64,000 nucleotides of DNA from Winogradskyella algicola (GTDB taxonomy: Bacteria; Bacteroidota; Bacteroidia; Flavobacteriales; Flavobacteriaceae). Every line of letters starts with the position of its first letter. The stretch's first letter is position 1. Shown piece after piece: positions 51,748 through 60,309 of the stretch. The DNA is taken from NCBI RefSeq assembly GCF_005869935.1, contig NZ_SZQF01000001.1, forward strand, positions 744,001 to 808,000, read 5' to 3'. The notes beneath the pieces were generated by a model. It was not told the origin of the DNA. It made no database searches and saw only the letters and a program-made list of their open reading frames with translations. A program made the position numbers and the translations under genes.

Positions 51748-52107
51748 ATGAAACAATTAACCAAAGCAGAAGAAGAAATAATGCAAGCCCTTTGGCAGCT
51801 AAAAAAGGCTAATGTAAAATCTATAATTAAGGTTTTGCCAGAGCCAAAACCTGCTTATAATACTGTGTCTACAATTGTTAGGATTTTAGAGTCTAAAGGT
51901 TTTGTGGATTATGAAAAGGAGGGTAAAGGTCACACGTATTTCCCGATTGTAGCAAGAGAAGCTTATAGTAACCAGTCTATAAATAAGTTATTAGACAATT
52001 ATTTTCAAGGCTCTTTTAAGAGTATGGTGTCTTTTTTTGTGAAAAAGAATGATGTAGATATTAATGATATAGAGCGTTTACTGAATGAAATTAATAAAGA
52101 GAAGTAA
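51748..52107 (+). CDS. BlaI/MecI/CopY family transcriptional repressor
   Basis: A 119-residue winged-helix repressor. LTKAEEEIMQALWQLKKANVKSI and AYNTVSTIVRILESKGFVDY form the DNA-binding domain, and the C-terminal helix mediates dimers. It lies 2 bases before an M56 peptidase gene, the BlaI-BlaR1 arrangement: the membrane peptidase relieves repression after sensing a signal. There is no beta-lactamase nearby, so the signal is unlikely to be only a beta-lactam. Confidence 0.93.
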   Translation: MKQLTKAEEEIMQALWQLKKANVKSIIKVLPEPKPAYNTVSTIVRILESKGFVDYEKEGKGHTYFPIVAREAYSNQSINKLLDNYFQGSFKSMVSFFVKKNDVDINDIERLLNEINKEK

Positions 52108-52109
52108 TT

Positions 52110-53909
52110 ATGTTGTACTCCATCATTCAAATTGTATTGTTTCAAACACTTTTTCTGCTAGTCTATGACTTGTTTTTAAGACGTGAAACCTTTTTTAATT
52201 ATAACAGAATCTATCTATTGCTAACATCGGTTTTTTCTATTGTGTTACCATTTGTAAAACTTCCAGAATTAAGAAAAGTTACAACCCAAGAAACCGTAAT
52301 AAGACTGCCAGAAATCTTTATTGGTGACGGTTCAAGCATCAATGCAAATCCATATTTGGCCGGACAAATAAATGAAGCTGCCATTACAAATTCACAATTA
52401 CCAATATGGCAAATAGTGTTATACATCGGTATGGTATTAGCAGTACTAATGTTTGTGGTAAAAATTGCAAAACTCTATTTTATAAAAAACAATAATCCTA
52501 AGCGCTGGAAGGGAGATGTCCTTGTTGTTAATCTTCTTAAAAGTTCAGCTGCTTTTTCATTTTTTAACACCGTCTTTTTAGGAGATAATATACCAAGTTC
52601 CGAGAAGGACACCATATATCAACACGAATTGGTTCATGTTAGAGAAAAACACAGTTTAGATCTGTTATTTTTTGAAGTGCTAAGAATCCTCTTTTGGTTT
52701 AGTCCTTTGGTTTATATCTACCAAAATAGAGTTAAAGAATTGCACGAGTTTATTGCAGATGCCAACGCTGTAAAACATCAAGGTAAGTCTAATTATTATC
52801 AAAGTTTGTTACATCAAATATTAGACACTAACACGTTGTCTTTTACCAATACATTTTTTAAAAAATCATTAATCAAAAAACGAATTGTTATGTTACAAAA
52901 ATCAAAATCTAGCCAAAAGAGTTTGCTTAAATATGCACTTATACTTCCTGTGATATTTGCAATGTTGGTTTATACATCAACAGAAGTTAAAGCACAAGAA
53001 AAATCTGATATTAAAACAGAAATGGATCAGGAGTTAACAGATGAAGAACTTCTAGAGATTTATTACAATGAGATTGTTAAAATGGAAGAAGAGAAAGTCG
53101 ATTTTAAAGAAATAGCTAAATATGTTGGTGTAGGTGCAGAAGAATCTCTAGATAAATATATTGAATCTAGAGAAGATTATTTAAAAGCAATTGCTTTTGT
53201 GAGGTATATAGCAGATAGTATGCTAAAAAGAAAAAAAGCCGAAGGTACCCTATCAGATGAAGATATTGTTTCTTATGATAAAATGAAAGAGTTACCTCGT
53301 AAAAACTATAAGGGTTATTTAGAATGGAAAAAAACAGATGAGGCCAAACGAAAGTGGGAATCTTACACAGAAAATGGATCATTAAAACTATTTGTTGAGA
53401 ATATGTCAAACAAAACCCAAGAAGAACAAAAACGCTTTGATGATTTAATGAAACAACTAGAAACAGATTCATATTACAAAAAGCTTATTGTTACTGATGG
53501 AAAAACTACCTTTGTTATTGATTCACCATTACTTACAGAAGAAGATAAAGTCGAAGTGATAGAAGTTCCATTTAGTGCTGTGGATGAAGTACCATCATAT
53601 AAAGATTGTGAAAGTTTAATGTCAAAAGAAGAAAAAAAGCAATGCTTCAATGAGTTTATTAATGCTCATGTTAAAAAGCATTTCAATACAAATGTAGAGA
53701 AGAACATGGAGCTACAGAAAAAGCGAATTTTTGCACGTTTTTTAATAGATACAGATGGTAATGTAACCAGAATTCAAGCCAGAGCAGCTAGTAAGGTTTT
53801 AGAAGAAGAAGCAAAACGAGTTCTAAGCTTATTACCTCAATTTATACCAGGTCGTCAAAAAGGTGAGGTGGTTGCTGTTGCATTTTCTCTGCCAATAACT
53901 TTGAATTAA
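52110..53909 (+). CDS. M56 (BlaR1-like) metallopeptidase with C-terminal TonB-like domain
   Basis: A 599-residue membrane protein. N-terminal helices (about 1-20, 32-52, 95-115) lead to the cytoplasmic gluzincin domain with HELVH at 172-176 and the downstream EFIADANAV third-ligand helix. A further helix (about 270-290; YALILPVIFAMLVYTS) precedes a long charged periplasmic region. The last 110 residues form a TonB C-terminal-like domain with a C-x9-C pair (DCESLMSKEEKKQC). Instead of BlaR1's penicillin-sensor domain it carries this TonB-like module, so a different envelope signal is likely. Two stand-alone paralogues of the module lie at 54003 and 59141. Confidence 0.9.
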   Translation: MLYSIIQIVLFQTLFLLVYDLFLRRETFFNYNRIYLLLTSVFSIVLPFVKLPELRKVTTQETVIRLPEIFIGDGSSINANPYLAGQINEAAITNSQLPIWQIVLYIGMVLAVLMFVVKIAKLYFIKNNNPKRWKGDVLVVNLLKSSAAFSFFNTVFLGDNIPSSEKDTIYQHELVHVREKHSLDLLFFEVLRILFWFSPLVYIYQNRVKELHEFIADANAVKHQGKSNYYQSLLHQILDTNTLSFTNTFFKKSLIKKRIVMLQKSKSSQKSLLKYALILPVIFAMLVYTSTEVKAQEKSDIKTEMDQELTDEELLEIYYNEIVKMEEEKVDFKEIAKYVGVGAEESLDKYIESREDYLKAIAFVRYIADSMLKRKKAEGTLSDEDIVSYDKMKELPRKNYKGYLEWKKTDEAKRKWESYTENGSLKLFVENMSNKTQEEQKRFDDLMKQLETDSYYKKLIVTDGKTTFVIDSPLLTEEDKVEVIEVPFSAVDEVPSYKDCESLMSKEEKKQCFNEFINAHVKKHFNTNVEKNMELQKKRIFARFLIDTDGNVTRIQARAASKVLEEEAKRVLSLLPQFIPGRQKGEVVAVAFSLPITLN

Positions 53910-54002
53910 GAAATATAACTTAAGCTATATTTAACCAGGTATTTAGTAGATAGAAGTGTAAATCCTAAAAATATTGTACATTTCGCTATTAGAAATGTGC
54001 TA

Positions 54003-54479
54003 ATGAACCGACTAGCTTGTTTTTTGTTAATTTTTCTGCTAACCGCTTGCGACTATTTTGAGAAGCAAAAAGTAAATTCAGAAGATTTACTCGAAGAAGA
54101 ATTACAAACCTTCAATTGGAACGATGTAGACACGTATCCAACTTTCGATAATTGTGAGGCTATGACAACTAAAGAGGATAGTAGGGTTTGTTTTCAGAAT
54201 ACCTTATTACAGCACGTTAATGAGTATTTAGGAAGTCAGAACATCATAGTTTCAGAAGATGTTTATGATACCATTCGATTAAAATTAATCATTGACAACA
54301 AAGGACTTTTACAAATAGAAGATATTACCTTAAAACCAGAAACCGAATATCAAATTCCTCATATAGATAGTTTATTGCGTCAAAGTTTAAAAGGTGTACC
54401 AAAAATATTTCCTGCTATAAAAAGAGGACAGCAAGTTACAACAGCTTTTGAGTTGCCTGTTATAGTTAAGATAGATTAG
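54003..54479 (+). CDS. TonB-C-like lipoprotein, paralogue of the M56 C-terminal module
   Basis: A 158-residue protein from ATG 54003; an in-frame GTG two codons earlier is less likely. A lipobox FLLTAC gives an N-terminal lipoprotein. The rest matches the module at the end of the M56 protein: NCEAMTTKEDSRVC keeps the spaced cysteine pair, followed by RLKLIIDNKGLLQI and AIKRGQQVTTAFELPV. Being next to the M56 gene (93-base gap), it may be a soluble partner or decoy for the same signal; that is inference. Confidence 0.8.
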   Translation: MNRLACFLLIFLLTACDYFEKQKVNSEDLLEEELQTFNWNDVDTYPTFDNCEAMTTKEDSRVCFQNTLLQHVNEYLGSQNIIVSEDVYDTIRLKLIIDNKGLLQIEDITLKPETEYQIPHIDSLLRQSLKGVPKIFPAIKRGQQVTTAFELPVIVKID

Positions 54480-54527
54480 TTTGTTAGTAGTTAGTGGTTG
54501 TAAATCAATTAGATGAAAACAGAAAAA

Positions 54528-54560
54528 ACTTCGCGTCTTTGCGCCATAGCGAGAAAAACT
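54528..54560. repeat. short intergenic repeat, CTTCGCGTCTTTGCG type
   Basis: AAACTTCGCGTCTTTGCGCC continues ATAGCGAGAAAAAC. I recognise this as resembling a sequence scattered through many Bacteroidota genomes, but I can point to no second copy in this window. It overlaps the 3' end of the YccA gene by 2 bases. Directly before it, TTAGTTTGTTAGTAGTTAG resembles the flanks of the four-helix-bundle cassette. Confidence 0.45.
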
Positions 54561-55296
54561 AAAACCGTATCGCCAATTTCTGCATCAATCGCAACACTTC
54601 TACATACAACCAAATAAGCGTTGCTAAAAGTCCCCAAGTAGCTAACCACTCTTTGTATTTTGGTGCTCTATTTTTGTAACGCTCTATGTAATCAAAATCT
54701 AAAAGCAGTGCAAAGGATGCAACAATAGCTGCTAAAATATTAAAGACAATGGCAAACCAAGAGGTGCCTCTGATGTAGGTTTTTATACCAAAAAAGCTCA
54801 ATATCCAAGAAATAAGATAAGTAACCATTATACTTATTGTGGCAGTAATTATAACACTTCGTAGCTTTTTGGTTACAACAATAACTCTAAATTGATATAG
54901 CAAAAGCATTACAAAAAATGTAATGATGGTTACTCCAATAGCTTGGTATGGTAATTCAGGAAAATTTCGGTGTGCATAAGACGAAAAGCCACCTAAAAAA
55001 AAGCCTTTGGCAATAACGTAAAGCGGTACTAAAATATGTGCCCAGTTTTGCCTTACAGAAATTAAAACACTCACAACTACTGCGCCTAACATACCACCTA
55101 ATGTAAACCAGCGCATTGGAGTTCCGGCTTCGTTAAGTTTCCACAAGTATCCTGTAATAGCAGCAATAACTAAAATACCAATCATGGATTTAAAGAAAAT
55201 ACCAGCAACAGACATGGTTTTTGAAGATGATTTGCCATCATCCCAAAAATAACCATTAAAAACAGGGTTAGAGGTTTTAAAATTTCTTAGGCTCAT
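54559..55296 (-). CDS. Bax inhibitor-1/YccA family membrane protein
   Basis: A 245-residue seven-helix protein of the YccA subgroup. The start is ATG at 55296 (MSLRNFKTSNPVFNGYFWDD), the family N-terminus; a longer reading frame adds ten residues overlapping the upstream gene. In the family, members act as pH-sensitive calcium leak channels or interact with FtsH; which applies here is unknown. One base separates it from the stop of the upstream minus-strand gene, so translation is coupled. Confidence 0.9.
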   Translation of the reverse strand: MSLRNFKTSNPVFNGYFWDDGKSSSKTMSVAGIFFKSMIGILVIAAITGYLWKLNEAGTPMRWFTLGGMLGAVVVSVLISVRQNWAHILVPLYVIAKGFFLGGFSSYAHRNFPELPYQAIGVTIITFFVMLLLYQFRVIVVTKKLRSVIITATISIMVTYLISWILSFFGIKTYIRGTSWFAIVFNILAAIVASFALLLDFDYIERYKNRAPKYKEWLATWGLLATLIWLYVEVLRLMQKLAIRF

Positions 55297-55297
55297 T

Positions 55298-56161
55298 TTA
55301 CAAGTTGAATTTATAACCAACCGCAATATCTGTGGAGAAGTTTCCTTGGTTGTCTAAAAGAAGTGCAAATAACTCACCATAAATTATAGTGATATAACTG
55401 TTACTTCCTACTTTAATATCAGAGCCAACACCAAAAATAAAAGGAATGTCAAACGAGGTTTCGCTTGATTCAATTTCCATATCGCTTTCGTTTAGGAATG
55501 TAACATTAGAAAGGTTGAGTGTTGCTAATTTTACTTGTCCATAAATTGAAAATGTTTCCTTGTTTATAAATCTGTAACGATATCCTAACGAAAATTCTGT
55601 AGTACTGTAAGGAAAATCATCACTTTCAAAAGCGTGTCTAGCTTGCAAAAAACCAGAGTGTCTTGGTAAAACATTAGCTTCATAAATTTCTAATTCAGCA
55701 CCAAGCATTGGTGTTTTAGTGTTATCAGGATTACCAACAAATGGATTATTTGTAATTCCACCAGAAAACCCAAGTCTAAACTGAACACTACTTTCAGTAC
55801 TCGTAGAAGTGTAGTTAGAATCTACAGAAGCATTATAACTGTCTATATAGTTCCTAAGGCTGTAAAGCGTTAATTTTAGCTTGTCTGTAGGTATGCCATT
55901 GGTAAGGCTGCTAAGTGTAGATTTATATTCTTCTTGATAATCATTATTATCGTCTTTGGTATTCTTCAGTTCAGTAATACTGCCATCTTCAGTTTTAACA
56001 AAATAACGGTATTTACCATCAATAACATTCCAAAGTAAATCGAGTTTGCCGTTAATTTCGGTTTTAAGTTCTAAGGATTCACCATTAACGGTGTAGGTTT
56101 CCTGACTATAATTCAACTGAAAAGCCAGACAGAACAGTATTGCAAAAAGAATTTTTTTCAT
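55298..56161 (-). CDS. predicted outer-membrane beta-barrel protein, unknown
   Basis: From the ATG at 56161 (MKKILFAILFCLAFQLNYSQ) the protein has 287 residues with a clear signal peptide. The N-terminal third is polar; from about residue 130 alternating hydrophobic strands (VQFRLGFSGGI, YSTTEFSLGYRYRF, SIYGQVKLATLNL, SYITIIYGELFALL, STDIAVGYKFNL) end in an aromatic/hydrophobic C-terminus, which fits an 8-10-strand barrel. I do not recognise the family. Tightly followed by the YccA gene. Confidence 0.75.
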   Translation of the reverse strand: MKKILFAILFCLAFQLNYSQETYTVNGESLELKTEINGKLDLLWNVIDGKYRYFVKTEDGSITELKNTKDDNNDYQEEYKSTLSSLTNGIPTDKLKLTLYSLRNYIDSYNASVDSNYTSTSTESSVQFRLGFSGGITNNPFVGNPDNTKTPMLGAELEIYEANVLPRHSGFLQARHAFESDDFPYSTTEFSLGYRYRFINKETFSIYGQVKLATLNLSNVTFLNESDMEIESSETSFDIPFIFGVGSDIKVGSNSYITIIYGELFALLLDNQGNFSTDIAVGYKFNL

Positions 56162-56250
56162 TTGTTCGTTTTTAAGTGATTTGCGGTATATCAACTACTC
56201 ATTACAGGTGTTGGTTTCAGTAAAGCTATTAAAAATATCTTAAGAAATGG

Positions 56251-57399
56251 TTACTTTTTAAAAGTTCTACCTTTCCATTTGTATGGCTTAAAAAGCGATA
56301 GTACAACAATGTATACGCTAAAGAAAGGATAAATTAGGCAAGACCAAATGTATGAAAACAAGACGTTTTCTTGTTTAAAAAAACGTGAGGTTTTAAATAA
56401 TAAGAGAAAATCAATACTGAATTTTATTACCAATAAAGCAATTACAATTCTTGTTGGTATGAATCCAAAAAATAAAAGCGGAAGTACTGTGATACAAGCA
56501 AGATTTCCTAAAAAAATAACGAGTCCAACTAACTTTGAAAACCAATTAGGATTATGGCTTGTTTTAGAAGCCCAGCGTAATCGTTGTTGAATTAAAGTGC
56601 GGCGGTTTGAAACAGGTTTTGTAGTTACTATGGCTTTATCAGATTTTAAATAAAAGACTTTTTTAGAATTAGCGTTTTTGAATTTCTCAAGTAGAAAAAT
56701 GTCGTCGCCACTAGCCAAATTGTCGTTGCCACTAAAACCATCTACGGATTGAAATATAGATTTTTTATACCCAAAATTAGCACCATTACATAGAAAAGGA
56801 AGTTTAAGACCAAAACCACCAATATTAGCACCTTGTAAACTTAAAACATCAAGTATTTGAAAACGTTTTAAAAAGGAACTGCCATCATTGTAAGTCACTG
56901 GAGCAACAATACAATTTGGTTGGTGAGTTTGAATACATTCATCATAAGTGTCTAGCCAATATTTTGGTAAAACGCAATCTGCATCTGTGGTAATAATCCA
57001 ATCGTGTTTTGCGATTTTGATTGCTGTAGAAATAGCGTCTTTTTTTGGGGAATTAGTAACACTATTGTTCTTTATAACCTTAATGATGTCAGTTCGAGTA
57101 TCACGCTTTTTTCGTGATGTATCGAGAACGTTTTGGATCAATTCAACTGAATTATCTTTAGAATCATCATCAACCAAAATAATTTCGAACATTGTCTTAG
57201 GGTAATTCAACCTATGTATTGAGTTCAATAGTTCACGTAAATTTTCAGCCTCATCTTTAAAAGGAATAACAACAGAAAACTTAGTTTTTGGTTCTAAATC
57301 CTGAAGCTCAAAATCTTCAACCTTGTCAAAACCATAGATGAAACCAACTATAAAAATTAAATAGACAATTACAATTGTTATGAGTGTTGTAGAAATCAT
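56251..57399 (-). CDS. membrane-anchored GT2 glycosyltransferase with in-frame repeat
   Basis: A 382-residue family 2 glycosyltransferase with an N-terminal transmembrane helix (about 3-23) and two or three C-terminal helices (from about 290). The GT-A motifs are FSVVIPFKDEAENL, EIILVDDDSKDNS, ITTDADC and the Q/RxxRW-like QQRLRWASK. Residues 91-104 (VLDTSRKKRDTRTD) are encoded by a 42-base palindromic repeat lying between the VDDDS strand and the next conserved block. The gene overlaps the UPF0104 gene by 4 bases; the pair probably builds or exports a glycolipid. Confidence 0.88.
   Translation of the reverse strand: MISTTLITIVIVYLIFIVGFIYGFDKVEDFELQDLEPKTKFSVVIPFKDEAENLRELLNSIHRLNYPKTMFEIILVDDDSKDNSVELIQNVLDTSRKKRDTRTDIIKVIKNNSVTNSPKKDAISTAIKIAKHDWIITTDADCVLPKYWLDTYDECIQTHQPNCIVAPVTYNDGSSFLKRFQILDVLSLQGANIGGFGLKLPFLCNGANFGYKKSIFQSVDGFSGNDNLASGDDIFLLEKFKNANSKKVFYLKSDKAIVTTKPVSNRRTLIQQRLRWASKTSHNPNWFSKLVGLVIFLGNLACITVLPLLFFGFIPTRIVIALLVIKFSIDFLLLFKTSRFFKQENVLFSYIWSCLIYPFFSVYIVVLSLFKPYKWKGRTFKK
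57088..57129 (+). repeat. palindromic repeat, GTCAGTTCGAG...TCGAGAAC type, inside the GT2 gene
   Basis: GTCAGTTCGAG at the left, TATCGAGAAC at the right, and internal arms ATCACG/CGTGAT around a T-rich loop. It is the same family as the intergenic 6721-6764 copy, whose internal arms are AAATCGC/GCGATTT. It is translated on the opposite strand within the glycosyltransferase. Confidence 0.85.
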
Positions 57400-58364
57400 G
57401 CTTTGGTTTTAGGGAGTTTAAAATTTAAAACAAAATAGCTGCCAAGCACGCTAGGGATGGCAAAATTTATTATCCACATAATTAAAACAATGCATAAAAT
57501 GGTTAGCTCATCTACACCAATATGACTAAATAAAAAAACAGCCACACTTCCTTTTATTACAACATCGAATATAGAAATTGTTGGTATTATAGAAGCTAAT
57601 AGATACATACTTGTGATAACAACCATATCGTCATAGTAGCTGAGGTTAACTTCAAAAATTGTTAACAGATAATAAAATTGAAATGAAAAAATAAGGTATC
57701 GTAATAGTGATAAGATAATATTACTTACTTGCACTTTTAATGGTATATTTTTAATATAATCTATAATTTGATTAACAGAATATCCTCTAATATTAAAGCG
57801 TTTATACTTCATTCCGAAAATAGCAAAAACAGATATTAATAAAATTAAAGCACCAAATCTTACGACTTTATAATAATCAACTTCTAGTTGATAGCGATTA
57901 ATAAAAATTACTAATCCTATAACACCAAAAAGGGTTGTTATGGTCATTTGCCCAATATTACCCAAGAGATTAAGTAGTAAAACACGTTTTCTATAGGTTT
58001 TGGTAAAGTAGGCAGCTTTTGCACCATAATCGCCAATTCGGTTTGGTGTAATTAGCGATGCTGTTAGACCACCAAGACTTTGCTCTAAAGCGTCTTTAAA
58101 AGAAATTGATTTAATAGTTTTAACTAAAGTTTTCCATTTCAAAATTTCAAAAAACCAATTAAAACCACTTAAAATGACTAAAAAAATGATGTTTATTGTT
58201 GAAAAAGTCTTGTTTTCTTTCAAAAAAGCTATAAAATCACTCAGATGAAGTTGCCCATTTTCGGTGAGTTTTGAATAAATAAAATAAAATGCACCAACAA
58301 CAATGCTTAACTTAATCAGCACAAAGAAGAATTGCTTAGTTTTGTAAGGCACATTGTTGTACAT
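57396..58364 (-). CDS. UPF0104/lysylphosphatidylglycerol synthase-like membrane protein
   Basis: A 322-residue polytopic protein with about eight helices, matching the membrane domain of MprF-like (UPF0104) proteins: LSGFNWFFEILKWK, GGLTASLITPNRIGDYGAKAA and YLLASIIPTISIFDVVIKGS are the conserved stretches. The aminoacyl-transferase domain of MprF is absent, so it is probably a flippase-like transporter for a lipid or glycolipid. It precedes and overlaps the GT2 gene by 4 bases (ATGA), suggesting a shared pathway. Confidence 0.88.
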   Translation of the reverse strand: MYNNVPYKTKQFFFVLIKLSIVVGAFYFIYSKLTENGQLHLSDFIAFLKENKTFSTINIIFLVILSGFNWFFEILKWKTLVKTIKSISFKDALEQSLGGLTASLITPNRIGDYGAKAAYFTKTYRKRVLLLNLLGNIGQMTITTLFGVIGLVIFINRYQLEVDYYKVVRFGALILLISVFAIFGMKYKRFNIRGYSVNQIIDYIKNIPLKVQVSNIILSLLRYLIFSFQFYYLLTIFEVNLSYYDDMVVITSMYLLASIIPTISIFDVVIKGSVAVFLFSHIGVDELTILCIVLIMWIINFAIPSVLGSYFVLNFKLPKTKA

Positions 58365-58391
58365 ACTGCAAATTAAACCAAAAACTCACAC

Positions 58392-59030
58392 ATGAAACTT
58401 AATTTAAAACAATACCTTTTTTTAGTTAGTGTCTTATGTATTGCGTTACATAGTAATGCGCAATTCAAAGCTACAAGCAAATGGAAAGCTCTTTTTGCTG
58501 TGGGTTTTAATTATCCTACAACAGATGGTTTTGTAGATGGTACATATGCTCAATCCCTAAACTTTCCTACCGTAAATATTGGTGTACAACACATGTTTAA
58601 GCGTACATATGGAGTAAAATTAGATTATGGTTTTAATCGTTTTAGCAATGATGATGAATCACCGGAGTTTAAGATAAATTACTCGCGAATAAACGCACAA
58701 TTTGTATTTGACCCTACAGAATATTTAGGTTTTTTACCACCACGTTTAAGAACCATTTTGCATGCAGGGCCAGGATTTAGTTTCGCAAAACCTTTGGGTG
58801 GTTTAGAAGATAACAAGCAGTCTTATTTAAATCTATTAGGTGGTTTAGAATTACACTATGCTATTAACGAAAAAGTATCTGTTTATACAGATCTGGCATA
58901 TATTTATGGTTTAACATCTTTAGAAGAATATGATCCTGCCATAAGTGGGCTAGGTGCATTCAACGGAAGTGTATTCAATGTTACTTTTGGTATTGCTGTA
59001 TCGCTAAGTGGTTGTCAGTATTGTGATTAA
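58392..59030 (+). CDS. outer-membrane beta-barrel protein, OmpA-barrel-like
   Basis: A 212-residue exported protein with signal peptide ending SNAQ. Strand-like alternation (WKALFAVGFNYP, YGVKLDYGFNRF, NAQFVFDP, LNLLGGLELHYAI, VYTDLAYIYGLTS, NVTFGIAVSLSG) indicates an eight-stranded barrel as in the OmpA N-terminal domain. It ends GCQYCD, a cysteine pair that in longer flavobacterial OmpA-family proteins precedes calcium-binding repeats and the peptidoglycan domain; these are missing here. It may be a barrel-only member or the remnant of a longer gene. Confidence 0.78.
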   Translation: MKLNLKQYLFLVSVLCIALHSNAQFKATSKWKALFAVGFNYPTTDGFVDGTYAQSLNFPTVNIGVQHMFKRTYGVKLDYGFNRFSNDDESPEFKINYSRINAQFVFDPTEYLGFLPPRLRTILHAGPGFSFAKPLGGLEDNKQSYLNLLGGLELHYAINEKVSVYTDLAYIYGLTSLEEYDPAISGLGAFNGSVFNVTFGIAVSLSGCQYCD

Positions 59031-59140
59031 ATAACTCAAAATAAATTATAGACTTGATTTAGATAAAGTTGAAATAATTTTTGAGACTTTTGAAATATTA
59101 GTTTTCAGTAAAAAACAATCTTATGTTATTAAAAAACAAA

Positions 59141-59708
59141 ATGAAGTTAATAGTTTGTGTAAGTGTTTTAATGGCTATGACTAGCCTTAGTTATGCACAG
59201 GAAAAAAAAATCAGAAAATGAGCCAATAGAAGAAGTAGAAGAAATAGAAGAAGAGGTAGAAGAAGAATTTCAGGAGGTCGAAATTTTAGAAATAACTTCT
59301 AATGAAGAATCAGATTTTATTCCTTTTTATGTCGTGGATGAAGTGCCTTATCTATCAGATTGTAAAAGTATTAAAGAAAAAAAGAAAAGAAAGACGTGTG
59401 TACAGGAGTATATCCAAATGCATGTAATGCGAAAATTTAACTCGGAAGTAATTGAAGGATTAGGACTTGCAGCAGGTAAAAAACGCATTTTTGCACAATT
59501 TAAAATTGATAAACAAGGTAAGGTTATTAATGTATTAGCAAGAGGACCACATCCTGTATTAGAGAGAGAAGTAGAAAGAGTCATTAACCTTTTGCCTGAG
59601 TTTACACCAGGAATACATCAAGGTGAGACTGTAATTGTAGCATATTCTTTGCCTATTATTTTTACTGTTGAAGAATATGAGGTGAAGGATGATCAGCAGA
59701 AAAACTAA
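59141..59708 (+). CDS. TonB-C-like exported protein, frame interrupted at an A9 tract
   Basis: The signal peptide MKLIVCVSVLMAMTSLSYAQ starts at 59141 (or six codons earlier at 59123). It runs into a tract of nine A residues at 59202-59210 and then, in that frame, stops at once. The rest of the protein (SENEPIEEVEEIEE onward) continues in another frame that would be joined if the tract had eight As. The downstream part has a Glu-rich stretch, DCKSIKEKKKRKTC with the spaced cysteine pair, and a TonB-C-like fold matching the M56 protein C-terminus. A downstream-only product (ATG at 59193) would lack export. Slippage, phase variation or a sequencing error are all possible. Confidence 0.7.
59202..59210 (+). 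other. A9 homopolymer at the frame break
   Basis: GAAAAAAAAAT within the signal-peptide/mature-region junction. Loss of one A restores a single exported reading frame. Confidence 0.75.
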
Positions 59709-59725
59709 TACTTGTTAGACTTTAA

Positions 59726-60304
59726 ATGGGTAAAGAAAAGATAATATTAGGTATAGATCCAGGAACAACTATAATGGGATTTGGACTCATTAAAGTGATT
59801 GGTAAGCAGATGCAGTTTATGCAGCTCAACGAATTGCATCTTAAAAAGTACGATGATCATTACCTGAAACTTAAACTCATTTTTGAGCGTACCGTAGAAC
59901 TCATCGATACCTATCATCCAGATGAAATAGCCATAGAAGCTCCTTTCTTTGGTAAGAATGTACAGAGTATGCTAAAACTTGGTCGCGCTCAAGGTGTTGC
60001 CATGGCAGCAGGATTATCTCGCGAAGTGCCTATTACAGAGTATTCGCCCAAGAAAATTAAAATGGCAATTACGGGCAATGGTAATGCCAGTAAAGAACAG
60101 GTGGCAAAGATGTTACAAAGCACACTCAATCTAAAAGAGTTGCCAAAAAATCTCGATTCTACAGATGGATTAGCGGCAGCGGTTTGTCATTTTTATAATC
60201 AAGGTCGCGTTGAGGTTGGTAAAAGTTATACAGGCTGGGCAGCTTTTGTAAAACAGAATGAAAATCGAATAGAAAAGCCCCTTAATCCCCAAAGGGGAAA
60301 ATAA
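59726..60304 (+). CDS. ruvC: Holliday junction resolvase RuvC
   Basis: Endonuclease that cuts Holliday junctions with RuvAB. Acidic catalytic residues are in order: D11 in LGIDPGTT, E71 in IEAPFFG, and D144/D147 in LDSTDGLAAAVCH. It has 192 residues; the last eight or so (KPLNPQRGK) are encoded by a palindromic repeat that also supplies the stop. The normal end 'GWAAFVK' precedes it. hemW begins 5 bases after the stop, within a second, oppositely oriented repeat region. Confidence 0.95.
   Translation: MGKEKIILGIDPGTTIMGFGLIKVIGKQMQFMQLNELHLKKYDDHYLKLKLIFERTVELIDTYHPDEIAIEAPFFGKNVQSMLKLGRAQGVAMAAGLSREVPITEYSPKKIKMAITGNGNASKEQVAKMLQSTLNLKELPKNLDSTDGLAAAVCHFYNQGRVEVGKSYTGWAAFVKQNENRIEKPLNPQRGK
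60276..60300 (-). repeat. CCCC-TTT-GGGG element forming the ruvC 3' end
   Basis: AGCCCCTTAATCCCCAAAGG continues GGAAA: on the minus strand TTTCCCCTTTGGGGATTAAG, a relative of the element at 60347-60380 but in opposite orientation. It encodes the last ruvC residues. Confidence 0.75.
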
Positions 60305-60309
60305 ATATA

